Below are positions 22,753-34,166 of a stretch of 64,000 nt of DNA, piece by piece. The DNA is from Oryza sativa Japonica Group. Lineage: Eukaryota > Streptophyta > Magnoliopsida > Poales > Poaceae. The position numbers were made by a program, and so were the translations under genes. The stretch is from positions 23,543,501 to 23,607,500 of the forward strand of contig NC_089039.1 in assembly GCF_034140825.1 (NCBI RefSeq), in the 5' to 3' direction. Every line of letters starts with the position of its first letter. Positions within the stretch are counted from its first letter, which is position 1. Under the pieces are notes generated by a model. That model was not told the DNA's origin. It made no database searches and saw only the letters and a program-made list of their open reading frames with translations.

Positions 22753-24253
22753 AGTTCGTGTCCACAGAGCGTGAAGGCCCATAGTGCGCGAGCGTGCGCA
22801 CCTGACCTGACTGCCAGAGCGGCTCGCTAGCCCGTACATTCGGCCTGGCCCATCTAACTGCCTCGCGCTCCAGAGAGATGGGCCGTCTACGCATTGCAGC
22901 TCCCGGCTGACCAGGCCGCTCACACTTTGGGCCGAGCCGGCGAATCAGGCTGGCCTGGGCCAAGACTGGTGAGTACTGGGCTATGGGCTATTGCTCCTTC
23001 AGGCCGGCGAGTTTGTTCCGGCGAACTCCACTGGACCACCTTCATCATCGACGAAGACGTGAACCAGTGCACGTACGCTCACCAAGCATGCTGAAAATGA
23101 AGGGGGCGAAGGGGGTTGTGCAATCAATGAAGATATGAATTAATATCAAGATTGATTTTTCATATCCTAATTAAATATATGTATTAATATCAAGATCGAT
23201 TTTCATATCCTAAATTCCTTATTAAGTTGTTTGATTAGTTCGAGTATCTTACAAGACCACTGGTACATCTCCTTCCAACAACATGTATTCTGCATACTAC
23301 TGTCTGCTGATTTGTAAGATTTTTTATCAAGTTTTTTTTTTCACCCTCAGAACATTACCCCGTTTCCCGATCTAAAATTTGAACTCAGAACCAGGCAAGA
23401 AGCCAAGAACACTCTGAACACCTGCACACCACTCCAAGAATCCGAGCCCAAAACCACGGGCGAGAAATGATGATCCGTGGATGGAAGGACCAGCTCCATC
23501 GACCGGGGAGCACGCCATTGATTGGCCGTGTGCCCACGTCGCCGGCTCTGAAACTGAAATCCAGCAAAGCGATCATATCGCCAGCGCCAGCGATTCAGTC
23601 GGCCACGATTTGGCGCAGAAATCTACGTGCCCACCACGGCAGCCAAGCCAGTCGGGCCGGCACTGAATTTTTTTGGCGCTCCGATCGGCTGCTGTGTCTA
23701 CGCTGCGCGCGATTCGCCCACAAATCTGGTCGCATCCGCGCCCAACTTGACAACTTGCTGCAAGGATTGCTCGTCTCGTCAGATGGCTGGTTCCAATTCA
23801 ACCGTTCCAGCCGCCCGTTGCCGTAGCCTGGACGACTGATTCCCTTCTGTTGCAAACAAGTACTCCATTCCAATTTCCGTGGGAGCGCGGGGGCAGGTTT
23901 GGCTGCGCGTCTGGAACAGCGGTGGACGCGGTCGATCGGTTGCAGTTAGCGAATGGCTTGGTCGCTTGTGACGGTGGATTACACGTTACAGTACCGGATT
24001 GGGTGCCGCTCTGCATGTTGATGTTCCCAGATGTTGGGATCGATATCAGATTTTACGGAAGCACAACGTTCTTTCCAGTTTCGCTTTGGAACCTGGGATA
24101 TCAGGTTTAAACAAATGCTATTGACACCAGCAGGGTGATGGAAGCAAACCCTTCCGTTTAAATTACTGGACAGGCAGGACAGCCGCAGGGAAACGAAAAT
24201 GGGAGAGAAGCCTGGCAAAAAGAGATGGAAAAGAAAATTGGAGTAAAAAAATA
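22753..24253. other. Intergenic
   Basis: GC-richer patches (22760-23090 and 23400-24010) with overlapping open frames on both strands. None shows a recognisable family motif or consistent splice structure. A short direct repeat of ATTAATATCAAGAT-type sequence lies near 23140-23200. Confidence 0.4.
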
Positions 24254-24468
24254 CTCCCTCCATCCCATAATATAAGTAATTTTGACTTTTTCTTGCACTG
24301 TTTGACCATTCGTCTAACCAAAAAATTTTAGAATTATTATTTTTTTTATTTGTGACTTACTTTATTATCCAAAGTACTTTAAACACGACTTTTTATTTTT
24401 TATATTTGCACAAATTTTTTAAATAAGACTAGTGGTCAAACGGTATCTTTTATATTATGGGATGGAGG
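24254..24468. mobile_element. Stowaway-like MITE
   Basis: About 215 bp between TA dinucleotides. Left end CTCCCTCCATCCCATAATAT, with the inverse at the right (ATATTATGGGATGGAGG). Confidence 0.8.
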
Positions 24469-25146
24469 TAGTAGCGATTTTCGTAGACACTTTCGAGCAA
24501 ATGGGTGGTTCAACTGCATGAATAAATAGGGTTTGATCGTCTGAAAAAATGTTTCTTTCTTTTGTAGTGTACGTATTTTTCATTATCTACTTCTAGAAGT
24601 TATGCTGACATTACTGGTACTGGTTGCGTGCTTAGTATATTATGGACTATGGACCGTCGATCCATCATTGACATTGCTAGTTGAAGTGCTGACAGAGCTA
24701 ATTTACTTTAGTCCATCATTTCCCGTTGAATATTATATTGATACTCTCTCTTACAAATGCATAAGTACTATAATTGACACATGAGACTTAAGCTCGCTCT
24801 GCACTCTGCAGTAGTATGCAGCACTGTATAAGTGTATATATATATACTACATCATTGTACATTTCTAGTTTTCTACTCTCTCGAGCCAAGAAATTAAAGA
24901 ACGATTCCACGAAAAGTTAGACTCAGAATCTCATACTCTGATCCCAGACACTTGTACTCAATATTGCTGGTTGAACTCAACCATCCACGTAGTACTCAAT
25001 AGTGAATACACAACGTAGTGCGTATCATGTATACGCACATGCGTATGTACAGCCAAGCATATCCATACGCTTGTAATACCGCGGTATCATGCATCCATTA
25101 AACACACACGTAAACGTTAAACCTCACGGTCCCTCAACCGACGGAC

Positions 25147-25374
25147 TGTAAATCTGGCAGAAGCGTCTTACCTCTCTCGAGGCCGCGTTGCATGTTAATA
25201 TAGATGAGAATAGCCCTCACCGAGACGTGTACAGATTGGAGACATATTACATCTTGCAATACAAGAAAGAAAACCAAAACCGATTCTATCTCTAACCATA
25301 GATACGACATATACACTACATTAACATATGCGTGTATCATTGTCACATGTACAAGGACTCTTGTAATTCTAACA
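25147..25374 (-). repeat. 3' LTR of the copia element
   Basis: 228-bp long terminal repeat, downstream end of the minus-strand element. It is bordered inside by the polypurine tract and outside by the CGGAC target duplication. Confidence 0.92.
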
Positions 25375-28300
25375 CTCCCCCTCAATCATAACTTATCTAA
25401 GTTAAGATTGTGTCTAAAATTTCTTAGCAGCTGAACCGACAATGGTTTAGTAAAACCATCAGCAACTTGGTCTCCTGAAGATATAAATTTTATCACCAAT
25501 TGTTTCCTGGCAACTCTTTCTCTGAAAAAATGATAATCCACTTCTATATGCTTAGTTCTGGCATAAAACACAGGATTAACTGAAAGATATGTAGCACCAA
25601 GATTATCACACCATAAACAAGCAGCTTGAGATGTATTAACTCCAATTTCCTTAAGAAAAGTTTGTATCCACATTACTTCTGCAGTTGCATTAGCTACTGC
25701 CTTGTATTCTGCCTCTGTACTTGACCTGGATACAGTAGCTTGCTTTCTAGCACTCTAGGATACTAAGTTGGATCCCAAAAACACAACAAAGCCTCCAGTT
25801 GACCTTCTATCATCCACAGATCCTGCCCAATCAGCATCTAAAAAAGCACTCACAAGCATAGAAGATGAATGACATATTTTCAAACCCAAATCAACTTAAG
25901 ACTTTATATATCTCAATATCATTTTCACTGATGTCCAATGTTCAACTGTTGGACTATGCAAAAATTGACAAACCTTGTTCACTGAGAAGGAAATATCAGG
26001 TCTGGTTAAAGTCAAATATTGCAAAGCTCCAACTATACTTCTATATTTAGTTGCATCATTTTCACCCAGAACAGTACCACTATAGGCTGATAATTTCTCT
26101 GAAGTAGAAATAGGAGTACTAACTGGTTTACAATCCATCATTCCAGCTTTCTTCAGCAAATCCGTAGCATATTTTTCCTGTTTTAGTAGTATACCATCAT
26201 GTAACTTACGCACCTCTATACCCAAGAAATAATGAAAATTCCCCAAGTCTTTCAGTGCAAACTCTTGTCTCAAGTCTGCCAATAATGCAATAGCTGCCCC
26301 TTCTGTAGAACTTGCAACAATTATATCATCAACATAGATAAGCACAAAGATTGTAACATCCCCTTTATTATAAAAGAACAATGATGTGTCAGCCTTAGAT
26401 GCCTTAAAACCAAGATCACATAATTTCATACTCAACCTTGAGTACCAAGCACGAGGAGCCTGTTTCAACCCATAAAGAGCTTTGTCTAACTTGCAAATAT
26501 AATTAGGCTTACTTTTATCTTCATATCCAGGGGGCTGTCTCATATATACTTCCTCCTCATGATAACCATAAATAAAAGCATTCTGCACATCAAGCTGTCG
26601 AAGACACCATCCTCTAGATACAGCAATAGACAAGATAATTCTGATAGTAGCCGCTTTAACCACTGGACAGAAAGTATCTTCATAATCAATTCCATATCGT
26701 TGTTTAAAGCCCTTAGCCACTAATCGAGCTTTATAACGATCCAGACTTCCATCAGACTTCCTTTTGATTTTATATACCCACTTGCAATCTATAATATTCT
26801 TGCCATGACTAGGTGGAACAAGATGCCATGTTTTATTATTCAAAAGAGCAAATAACTCAATATCCATAGCATTCTTCCAATCATTATTAGCTAATGCTTC
26901 ACTTAAATTATTTGGTTCCCCGTTAGTAGCAAGAAAAGAATACCGCACAGTCCCATCCGTGTATACCTTTTCTTTTCTTATCCCTCGTTGAAGACGAGTA
27001 GTGGGTCGAGTCTGATGTCCTGTCTGTTGTACATCTTGCTGTTGTTGTATTATCTGCATGTCCTGCTGCTGCACATCTTCCTGCAAAGACGTGACTGGTG
27101 ATACAGGCGACTCAACAGGCGATGATGAAGACGACGTGGTGGCAGTGGCAGGCGGTGATTGGCTCTCTTGCTCCCCTTGCGACGCAACACTAACATCCTC
27201 GTCAGCATCAAACCGCACGGCATCAGAAAAAACACCATGGGAGTCCTCGCTATTAGACTGATTATTTGCATCATGATCTGGATTTTCTGTGCCACCAGGA
27301 TCTTCTGTATTTGCGCCAAAAATTCTTGTATCACCCGTATTTATATGCTCCCCATAATCTGAACTTTGCCCCTGCTGATCTGTAACATTCTCATATACAC
27401 CATTAGAATGTTCAGGAGTATTAAGCATATGATCATTACTATATTCAACCCCAGAAGGACTTAAAAATGAAGGTAAAAGCAATATTTCTGATCTCAACCT
27501 AGCTCCTGCATTTGAATGCAGTTTAGAGAAAGGAAAAATATTCTCATAAAAAACAACATCCCTTGAAATATAAACTCTGCCACTGGATATGTCTAGGCAC
27601 TTGAAACCTTTATGTATGTTACTATATCCAAAGAAGACACATTGCTTTGAGCGAAACTGAAGTTTACGCTTATTATAGGGACGAAGATTAGGCCAACAAG
27701 CACACCCAAAGGTTCTCAAGGCAGAGTAGTTGGGTTTTTGATTAAGGAGTCGCTCCAGAGGAGTATCATATTGTATGACTTTGCTAGGTAGGCGATTTAT
27801 AAGATATGTGGCTGCAAGGAAAGCTTCATCCCAAAATTTAAGCGGCATTGAAGCATGAGCAAGAAGAGATAGCCCAACCTCTACAATGTGTCTGTATTTG
27901 CGCTCTGCGGAACCATTTTGTTGGTGAGCATAGGGACAGGAGACATGATGAGAGATACCAATCTTATTAAAGAAAGAATTTATTTTTTCATACTCTCCTC
28001 CCTAGTCATTTTGCATAGAGATGATCTTGCGATTAAACAGTCTCTCAACACGTTGTTGAAACTCATGAAACTTGGAAAACACCTCAGACTTATTCTTTAA
28101 CAAGTAAATCCAAATAAATTTGCTGAAATCATCTATGAAACTGACATATTATTTTCTACCCCCAACAGAAATAGGGGCAGGTCCCCACACATCAGAAAAC
28201 ACTAGGTCTAAAGGATGACTCGACACACTAGAGGATTTGGGATAGGGAAACTGATGACTCTTAGCCTGTTGACAGGCATCACACACACCTAACTCATTAA

Positions 28301-29779
28301 TTTCTCCTAAACATGGGAGTTTATTGTTGCTAACAATCTTTTGAACAATGGCTAAAGATGGGTGACCCAGACGACTGTGCCACTTAGAATAGGTAGGCTT
28401 GACGACTCCGAGGACTTGCTTGGATGAGGAAAACGAAGATGTTGGCAACGGGTAAAATCCATTGCGGCATGGCCCTCTAAGAAGAAGATTCTTCGTGACC
28501 TGATCCTTGATGGCAAAGAAACGAGAGTGAACTTCAACAAAAGCATTGTTATCAACGGCTAATCTATGGGCAGATATGAGATTCTTTTTAGCCTTAGGAA
28601 CATGAAGAATATTTTTGAGATAAATATTGCGAACTGGGGTATGAATAGTAGAATGACCAATATGCTTAATATTCATACATGCTCCACTCGCCGTGTGGAT
28701 TTGATCTTTGCCATTGTATTTCTCATGAGTCGACAATTTCTCCAACTCTCCTGTGATGTGATCGGTAGCTCCGATGTCCATGTACCAGTTTGTATCTACA
28801 CCATAGGAGGCAGCTGCTGCTGTTCGGAAATCCGGAACGAAGCTTTCATCATATCTGTGCCAACAATCAGCCACTACATGGTTGATTTTTCCACAAAGCT
28901 GGCAGGTAAGACGAGGTTTGTTGCTGAAACCGCGCGCGCCACCATTTCCTCGGCCGCGACCGCCACGATCGCCGCGACCACCACCTCCGCGCCCGCGGAA
29001 GGAATTGGCTGAGTTGCTGTTGAAGTTGCTGTTGAAGCCGCCATTATTCTTCCCTCCATGCTTGGCGCTGTTGACAGATGAAGAGCTCGCCTGCTGCCGC
29101 AATCTAGCTCTGCTTTCAAAGCTTAGAAGCTGAGAATAGATTTCTGTGATAGGAGCCGGCTCTGCCCTTCCAACCAGATTGGACACAACAGGCTCATAGT
29201 CATCATCGAGTCCAGCGAGAATATAAGACATCATCTCCTCGTCATCAAGCGGCTTCCGAGCAGATGCCATCTCATCTGCCAATGATTTCATCTTCCCGAT
29301 ATACTCTGCAACGCTGAGGTCACCCTTGCGAGTTGTCGACAACGCGAGATGCGTGTTCAGAGCACGCGATCGAGACTGGGAGGACAACATCGTTGTGATT
29401 GCCCTCTAGGCTTCAGCGGTTGTCTCTATATTGACAACCTGAGTCAGAATCTCCTTTGATACCGATGCCAACATATAACTTAGCACCTGCTGGTCTTCAG
29501 CAACCCAAGTCTCATAGGCTGGATTGGAAACCTTGACAAGCTTATCACCTTCCTTGGCGTCAACTTCTGCAGCTGGAGCTTGCTTTGCGCCGGTGATGTA
29601 ACCTTCCATGCATGCACCTCTGATTGCTGGTAAGATCTGTGTCTTCCATAACAGGAAGTTATTCCTGGTAAGCTTCTCTGGAATAGGTTGTCCCGAGAGA
29701 GGGTTGGCGCCGCTGGAACTAGACGAACTCGCCATTGCCGTAGATGCAATCTCGTCGTGGCTATCCTGCTCTGATACCA

Positions 29780-29995
29780 TGTAAATCTGGCAGAAGCATC
29801 TTACCTCTCTCTAGGCCGCGTTGCATGTTAATATAGGCAAGAATAGCCCTCACAGATTGGAGACATATTACATCTTTCAATACATGAAAGAAAACTAAAA
29901 CCGATTCTATCTCTAACCATAGATACGACATATACACTGTATTAACATATGCGTGTATCATTGTCACATGTACGAGGACTCTTGTAATTCTAACA
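29780..29995 (-). repeat. 5' LTR of the copia element
   Basis: 216-bp long terminal repeat, upstream end of the minus-strand element, directly followed by the tRNA-Met primer site. Differs from its partner at about ten or eleven positions and one indel of about 12 bp. Confidence 0.92.
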
Positions 29996-30466
29996 CGGAC
30001 CACGTGGCCGGCATGGATGGCCCAGGAAAGCCGTGTCAGTGTGTGTCACCGCACCGGAGTAGTGTGTGTGAGCGTGTCACCGCACCGGATAGATCAGCTA
30101 GCTAGTAGCGATCCACTCGATCGTAAATGGCGCATCCGGATATGTCACGCTCGCGAGTCCCAGGCGCCCCGGCCCCAACACCCATCTGGCTGCTGATGGC
30201 CATCCCCATCACCATACGGTGTGCGAGTGACACCGCCGTACGTGTCGCCGCTAGCTAGCAGGCGCTCAATCGTGTATGCGTATATGCATCGCGTCCTATG
30301 ATTTCGTTCGAGGTATTATGTTTTTTTCTTTTTTTTATGATTTTTATAGGCAGTGGTTGAACAATCTAGCTTTTGAGTAATAGCGATCTGCATTACGTCC
30401 TTATGCAAATACAAGTGATGGTGATTAATATAATTACATAAGCTCTTTCCTTGGTCCGCTTCTGAG

Positions 30467-32051
30467 TGTTTTCATTATCTACTTCTAGAAGTTACGCTGA
30501 CATTTGGTACTAGTTGCGTGCTTAGTATATTATGGACTTTGGACTGTTGATCCATCATTGACATTACTAGTTGAAGTGCTGACAGAGTTAATTCTTTAAT
30601 CCATCATTTCCCGTTGAATATTATTGATACTCTCTCTTACAAATGCATAAGTACTATAATTGACACATGAAACTTAAGCTCTGCACTCTGCAGTAGTATG
30701 CAGCACTGTATATATATACATCATTGTACATTTCTAGTTTTCTACTCTCGAGCCGAGAAACTAAAGAACGATTCCACGAAAAGTTAACTCAGGATCTCAT
30801 AGCGTTCAACCCTGACCATCCACGTCGAAAATTCGACGCCACGCACACATCTACCTTTTCCAACCGAAGAACACGGAGCCAAACAAAGCAACCCGTTCTT
30901 CGTCAGAACTGGCAGGCGTGGGGCGAGGGGCACATTGGGAGGGGGCATGGCCCCATGCGACGCCCCCATACCCATGCAACGGCGGCGGCGGTATAGGGAG
31001 AAGAAGAGAAGATAGCAACTGCGGTGGCGTAGGGCGTAAAAAGGAAGATGCCGGCGGCGGAGGAAGAGAAGGTGGTGGATCTAGCACCTAACTTCATCGT
31101 TGTCATTGTTCCGCGCCGCCTCCAAACGCAACAGTGACAGATCGACGGCGTCGAGCTATGCCGCGTAGTCCCCCGCAAGCGCGCTGCCGAACTCCGCCGC
31201 GCTGTCCGTCGCAGGCGCGTCGCCGAGCTCCCCCCGCGTCATCCGCTAATAGTCGGAGGAGGAGGAGAAGCGGCGCCGCGCTTGGGCTAGGCCGCCGCCG
31301 AGCTCCGTTGTGCCGTTCGTTGCGGGTGCGTAGCTCAGTCGCCAGGGAGACGCTCACTTTCTCTCCGCCAGGCAAAATTGCTAGGAGAGGAGAGAGATGG
31401 GGAGAAAAAGTGAAGGAGAAATAATGACGAGACCCACTACAAATGATTTGTATTGTGGAGCATATGATAAATACAGTTCTTAGTCTACGTGTTATGTAGG
31501 GTTCGGTATAAATCTGTGACGCACTGCTATTGTCATCATACTCTGATCCCATACGCTTGTACTCAATATTGCTGGTTGAACTCAACCATCCACGTACTAC
31601 TCAATAGTGAATACACAACGTAGCGCGTATCATGTATACGTGCGTGCGTACGTACAGCCAAGCATATCCATAAGCTTGTAATACCGCGGTATCATGCATC
31701 CATTAAACACACACGTAAACGTTAAACCTCACGGTCCCTCAACCGACGGACCACGTGGCCGGCATGGACGATGGCCCAGGAAAGCCGTGTCAGTGTGTGT
31801 CACCGCACCGGGTAGTGTGTGTGAGCGTGTCACCGCATCCGATAGATCAGCTAGTAGCTAGTAGCGACCACTCGATCGTAAATGGCGCATCCGGATATGT
31901 CACGCTCGCGAGTCCCAGGGGCCCCGGCCCCCATCTGGCTGCTGCTGGGCATCCCCATCACCATACGGTGTGCGAGTGACACCGCCGGCCGTACGTGTCG
32001 CCGCTAGCTAGCAGGCGCTCGAGATCGCGTATGCGTCTGCATCGCGTCCTG
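30467..32051 (+). repeat. Direct duplication, copy B (empty copia site)
   Basis: Second copy of the unit at 24575-30302. At about 31735-31760 it keeps one CGGAC where copy A has the copia element between two, so this is a preinsertion site. It carries its own private insert at 30802-31540. Confidence 0.88.
30802..31540. mobile_element. Insert of about 739 bp specific to copy B
   Basis: Absent from copy A at the equivalent place (about 24936). It is flanked by TCATA on both sides (30797-30801 and 31536-31540). The interior is GC-rich (30900-31380) with chance-looking open frames on both strands. No inverted ends or coding domain were recognised, so the class is open. A deletion in copy A is the alternative, though the short flanking repeat favours insertion. 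Confidence 0.5.
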
Positions 32052-34055
32052 TACGGTTCCACACGCATACGATGGCATCACCGCGCGCACACGTCGCTCT
32101 CCCAAGCTAGTAAGCCGATGCACCTCGCGACGAGCCGCTACCGCTCGCTACTCGTCGCGATTGCGGCGCCCCCACGACGTCACGCCCCCGCGCATCCTCC
32201 CCGTACGTACACGCAATCCTCCCGCGCGCGCATCTTATCGCGTCGCGTCGCGTCGCGGAAACGTTTCGGCGATTTGGGGCGGCAGAGGCGTGTGGCCTGG
32301 TGTTATTACCTGGTTAATCTCCACCACGTCGTAACGTGGCGCCGCCCACGCGAGAACGGCCGCTTTGCTCGTTGGATTAGTAGCTGGAGCTTACCGCGCT
32401 CCACTAATTACCAGCCGGGCCGGCCCGGCCGGTGGTCAGAGGTTGACGCCGCTGCTCCGCTGCCGCCACGTGTCGCCGTGGCCGCTAATTCGCGAGATCG
32501 TGCGTGTGGTTTCTGATCAAGTCAAACGTTAATCCCGGCTAGCCGCGGGCTACCAATCACGCATAGATTACTCGATTGGATTAGGACGGCTGGTAAATAT
32601 GTAATCCCACCGTTTCAGGTTATAAGATATTTTAAATATAGTCAAAGTCAAACCGTATTAAATTTCACTAAGTTTGTAAAGAAATATAGTAATAATATTT
32701 ATATTACCAAATTAGTTTTATTAAATTAATAATTAAATATATTTTTATAATAAATTTATCTTGGGTTTATTTAATTAAACTTAAAAGTTTAAAAGTAGTT
32801 TGAGTTTGATCAAAGCCAAAACATCTTATCACCTAAAATGGAGGGAGTATTTTATACTACTAGTTTAATCCGCATGTGCGTGCTCGATCTATCTATCGCG
32901 CGTGTTCGGTGACCTGTATAACTTGATCGCCTGTTTACTTTTGGGGCGGTCAAACTGGGATCCTTTTCATTTGCCCGGATCCGTGAAGAAAACTTTGACC
33001 GCTACGTGGCGTTGGATGCTGATCGTGCGATCCGGTTTTGGCCGGTTTGTTTATTATTCTCGCCTTCGTCTGGCGTGAGAATGAGATGAGATCGTTCCTG
33101 CCTTCATTGCTGCCGTACTGCGTGTACTATACTGTGTGGAATTCGGCCTGGGCAGCTGTTGATTTTAGCCATCGGCGGCGGTGGCCGACGTGAATGAGCC
33201 GTCGCCGCCATATTTTGTTCCTTTCGGTTGCTACTTCTATAGTAGGATTATGTTGTTGGGTTAGTACAGCGACGGGTACTGTAAATTTATGCTCGTTTCT
33301 TAATTTCCTACTCTACTTTTGATTTTGGGGATTCCTTGTCTATCTGTTTGGATCAACGTGACATTAGATTTGAATCTAGCTAGCTGGAAAGCTCTCAAGG
33401 CGTGGTGCATGACAAATCACAGATGTATAACCTATTTGCATTCAACAAACTAGTGTAACAGTAGATAAAGTTTCCCCGCGTTAAGCAATTCTTCACAAAA
33501 GGAGGCCTTAGCCCTTAAGCTTCGCGTAGGCCTGTGAGGGAGGAAGCATTTAGCTACAGTCCTTTTACATTCTTCTTTTTTTTTTTTGAACGAAGTACTT
33601 TTACATTGTGTTCACCAACAGATCGAAGAGGAAATGGTCACGAGTGACCCTGCCGCCCTGCACACACATGCACATTGGCACGAGCTTAGAGGAATATTTC
33701 CAACCCTTAACCCGGCCTTCTCATAAGAAAGCATTGCTTGGAAGCGATCCGATCAACTCAAAACCAAACCCAGCCGGCCAGCCAGCCCCAAGCTGAGTCA
33801 TCAAACACACCCCCACCAAAACACACCCATCTCACCCGTCCATCGACCACAATCCAGCGGTCAGAAACTCACAACATCTTCTTCAGTCTATCAAACCAAA
33901 AAAAAAAAATAATAAGGAGAACTCAATAAAATAAGCACACGATGGGTAGCCATCACATCAAGGTAAACAAAAGTCAGGAGGATTCCTTCCAGGTTCCACT
34001 TCCAACCCCTTCCCAGCTCTCGAACAACTCAACGCGCTAAACGTCTCTCTCGCAC
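32052..34055. other. Intergenic, upstream of the U-box gene
   Basis: A CpG-rich stretch at 32000-32510 has an open frame of 173 codons with no recognisable domain. A diverged Stowaway-like element spans about 32604-32847 and ends TGGAGGGAG at TA. The rest is featureless. Confidence 0.45.
32604..32847. mobile_element. Stowaway-like MITE, diverged
   Basis: Right end AAAATGGAGGGAG followed by TA, with a decayed inverse at the left (CCCACCGTTTCAGGTTATAA). The arms contain GTCAAAGTCAAACC and its inverse. Confidence 0.6.
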
Positions 34056-34067
34056 GTATATATATAC
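34056..34067 (+). promoter_or_regulatory. Candidate TATA box of the U-box gene
   Basis: GTATATATATAC lies about 105 bp upstream of the ATG at 34167, placing a start site near 34090-34100 and a leader of about 70 bases. Position fits; not proven. Confidence 0.55.
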
Positions 34068-34166
34068 TACGGCCTCACGCCTTCGTCTCCGCAACCATAC
34101 AAATTTTTTTCTGAGTTCCAATTCGATTTGTTCGTTCGGTTACTGCAAAAGAAAGTCAGCAACAAA

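Larger units (their letters stand above)
25147..29995 (-). mobile_element. Ty1/copia LTR retrotransposon, fossil
   Basis: A 4.85-kb element on the minus strand bounded by LTRs of 228 and 216 bp that start TG and end CA, with a 5-bp target duplication CGGAC (25142-25146 and 29996-30000). Next to the right-hand (5') LTR lies a primer site TGGTATCAGAGC, matching initiator tRNA-Met; next to the left-hand (3') LTR lies a purine tract. Parts in order on the minus strand: gag with a CCHC knuckle near 28.9 kb, integrase with HHCC residues near 28.3 kb, reverse transcriptase with YVDDI near 26.3 kb, and RNase H near 25.6 kb. Integrase before RT defines copia. The LTRs differ at roughly 5 percent plus one indel, suggesting about two million years at common rice rates. 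The coding part is broken at roughly three to four places; it is not functional. Confidence 0.93.
24575..30302 (+). repeat. Direct duplication, copy A (holds the copia insert)
   Basis: Sequence 24575-25146 plus 29996-30302 matches copy B at 30467-32051 in the same orientation at high identity. Without the 4.85-kb copia element the unit is about 0.88 kb. No gene is seen in the duplicated unit. Confidence 0.88.

Noticed and set aside
24575-32051. LTR pair of one giant element bounded by the two duplicated blocks
   Set aside because: The blocks lack TG..CA ends, a primer site and coding content between them apart from the independent copia element; a direct duplication explains them better.
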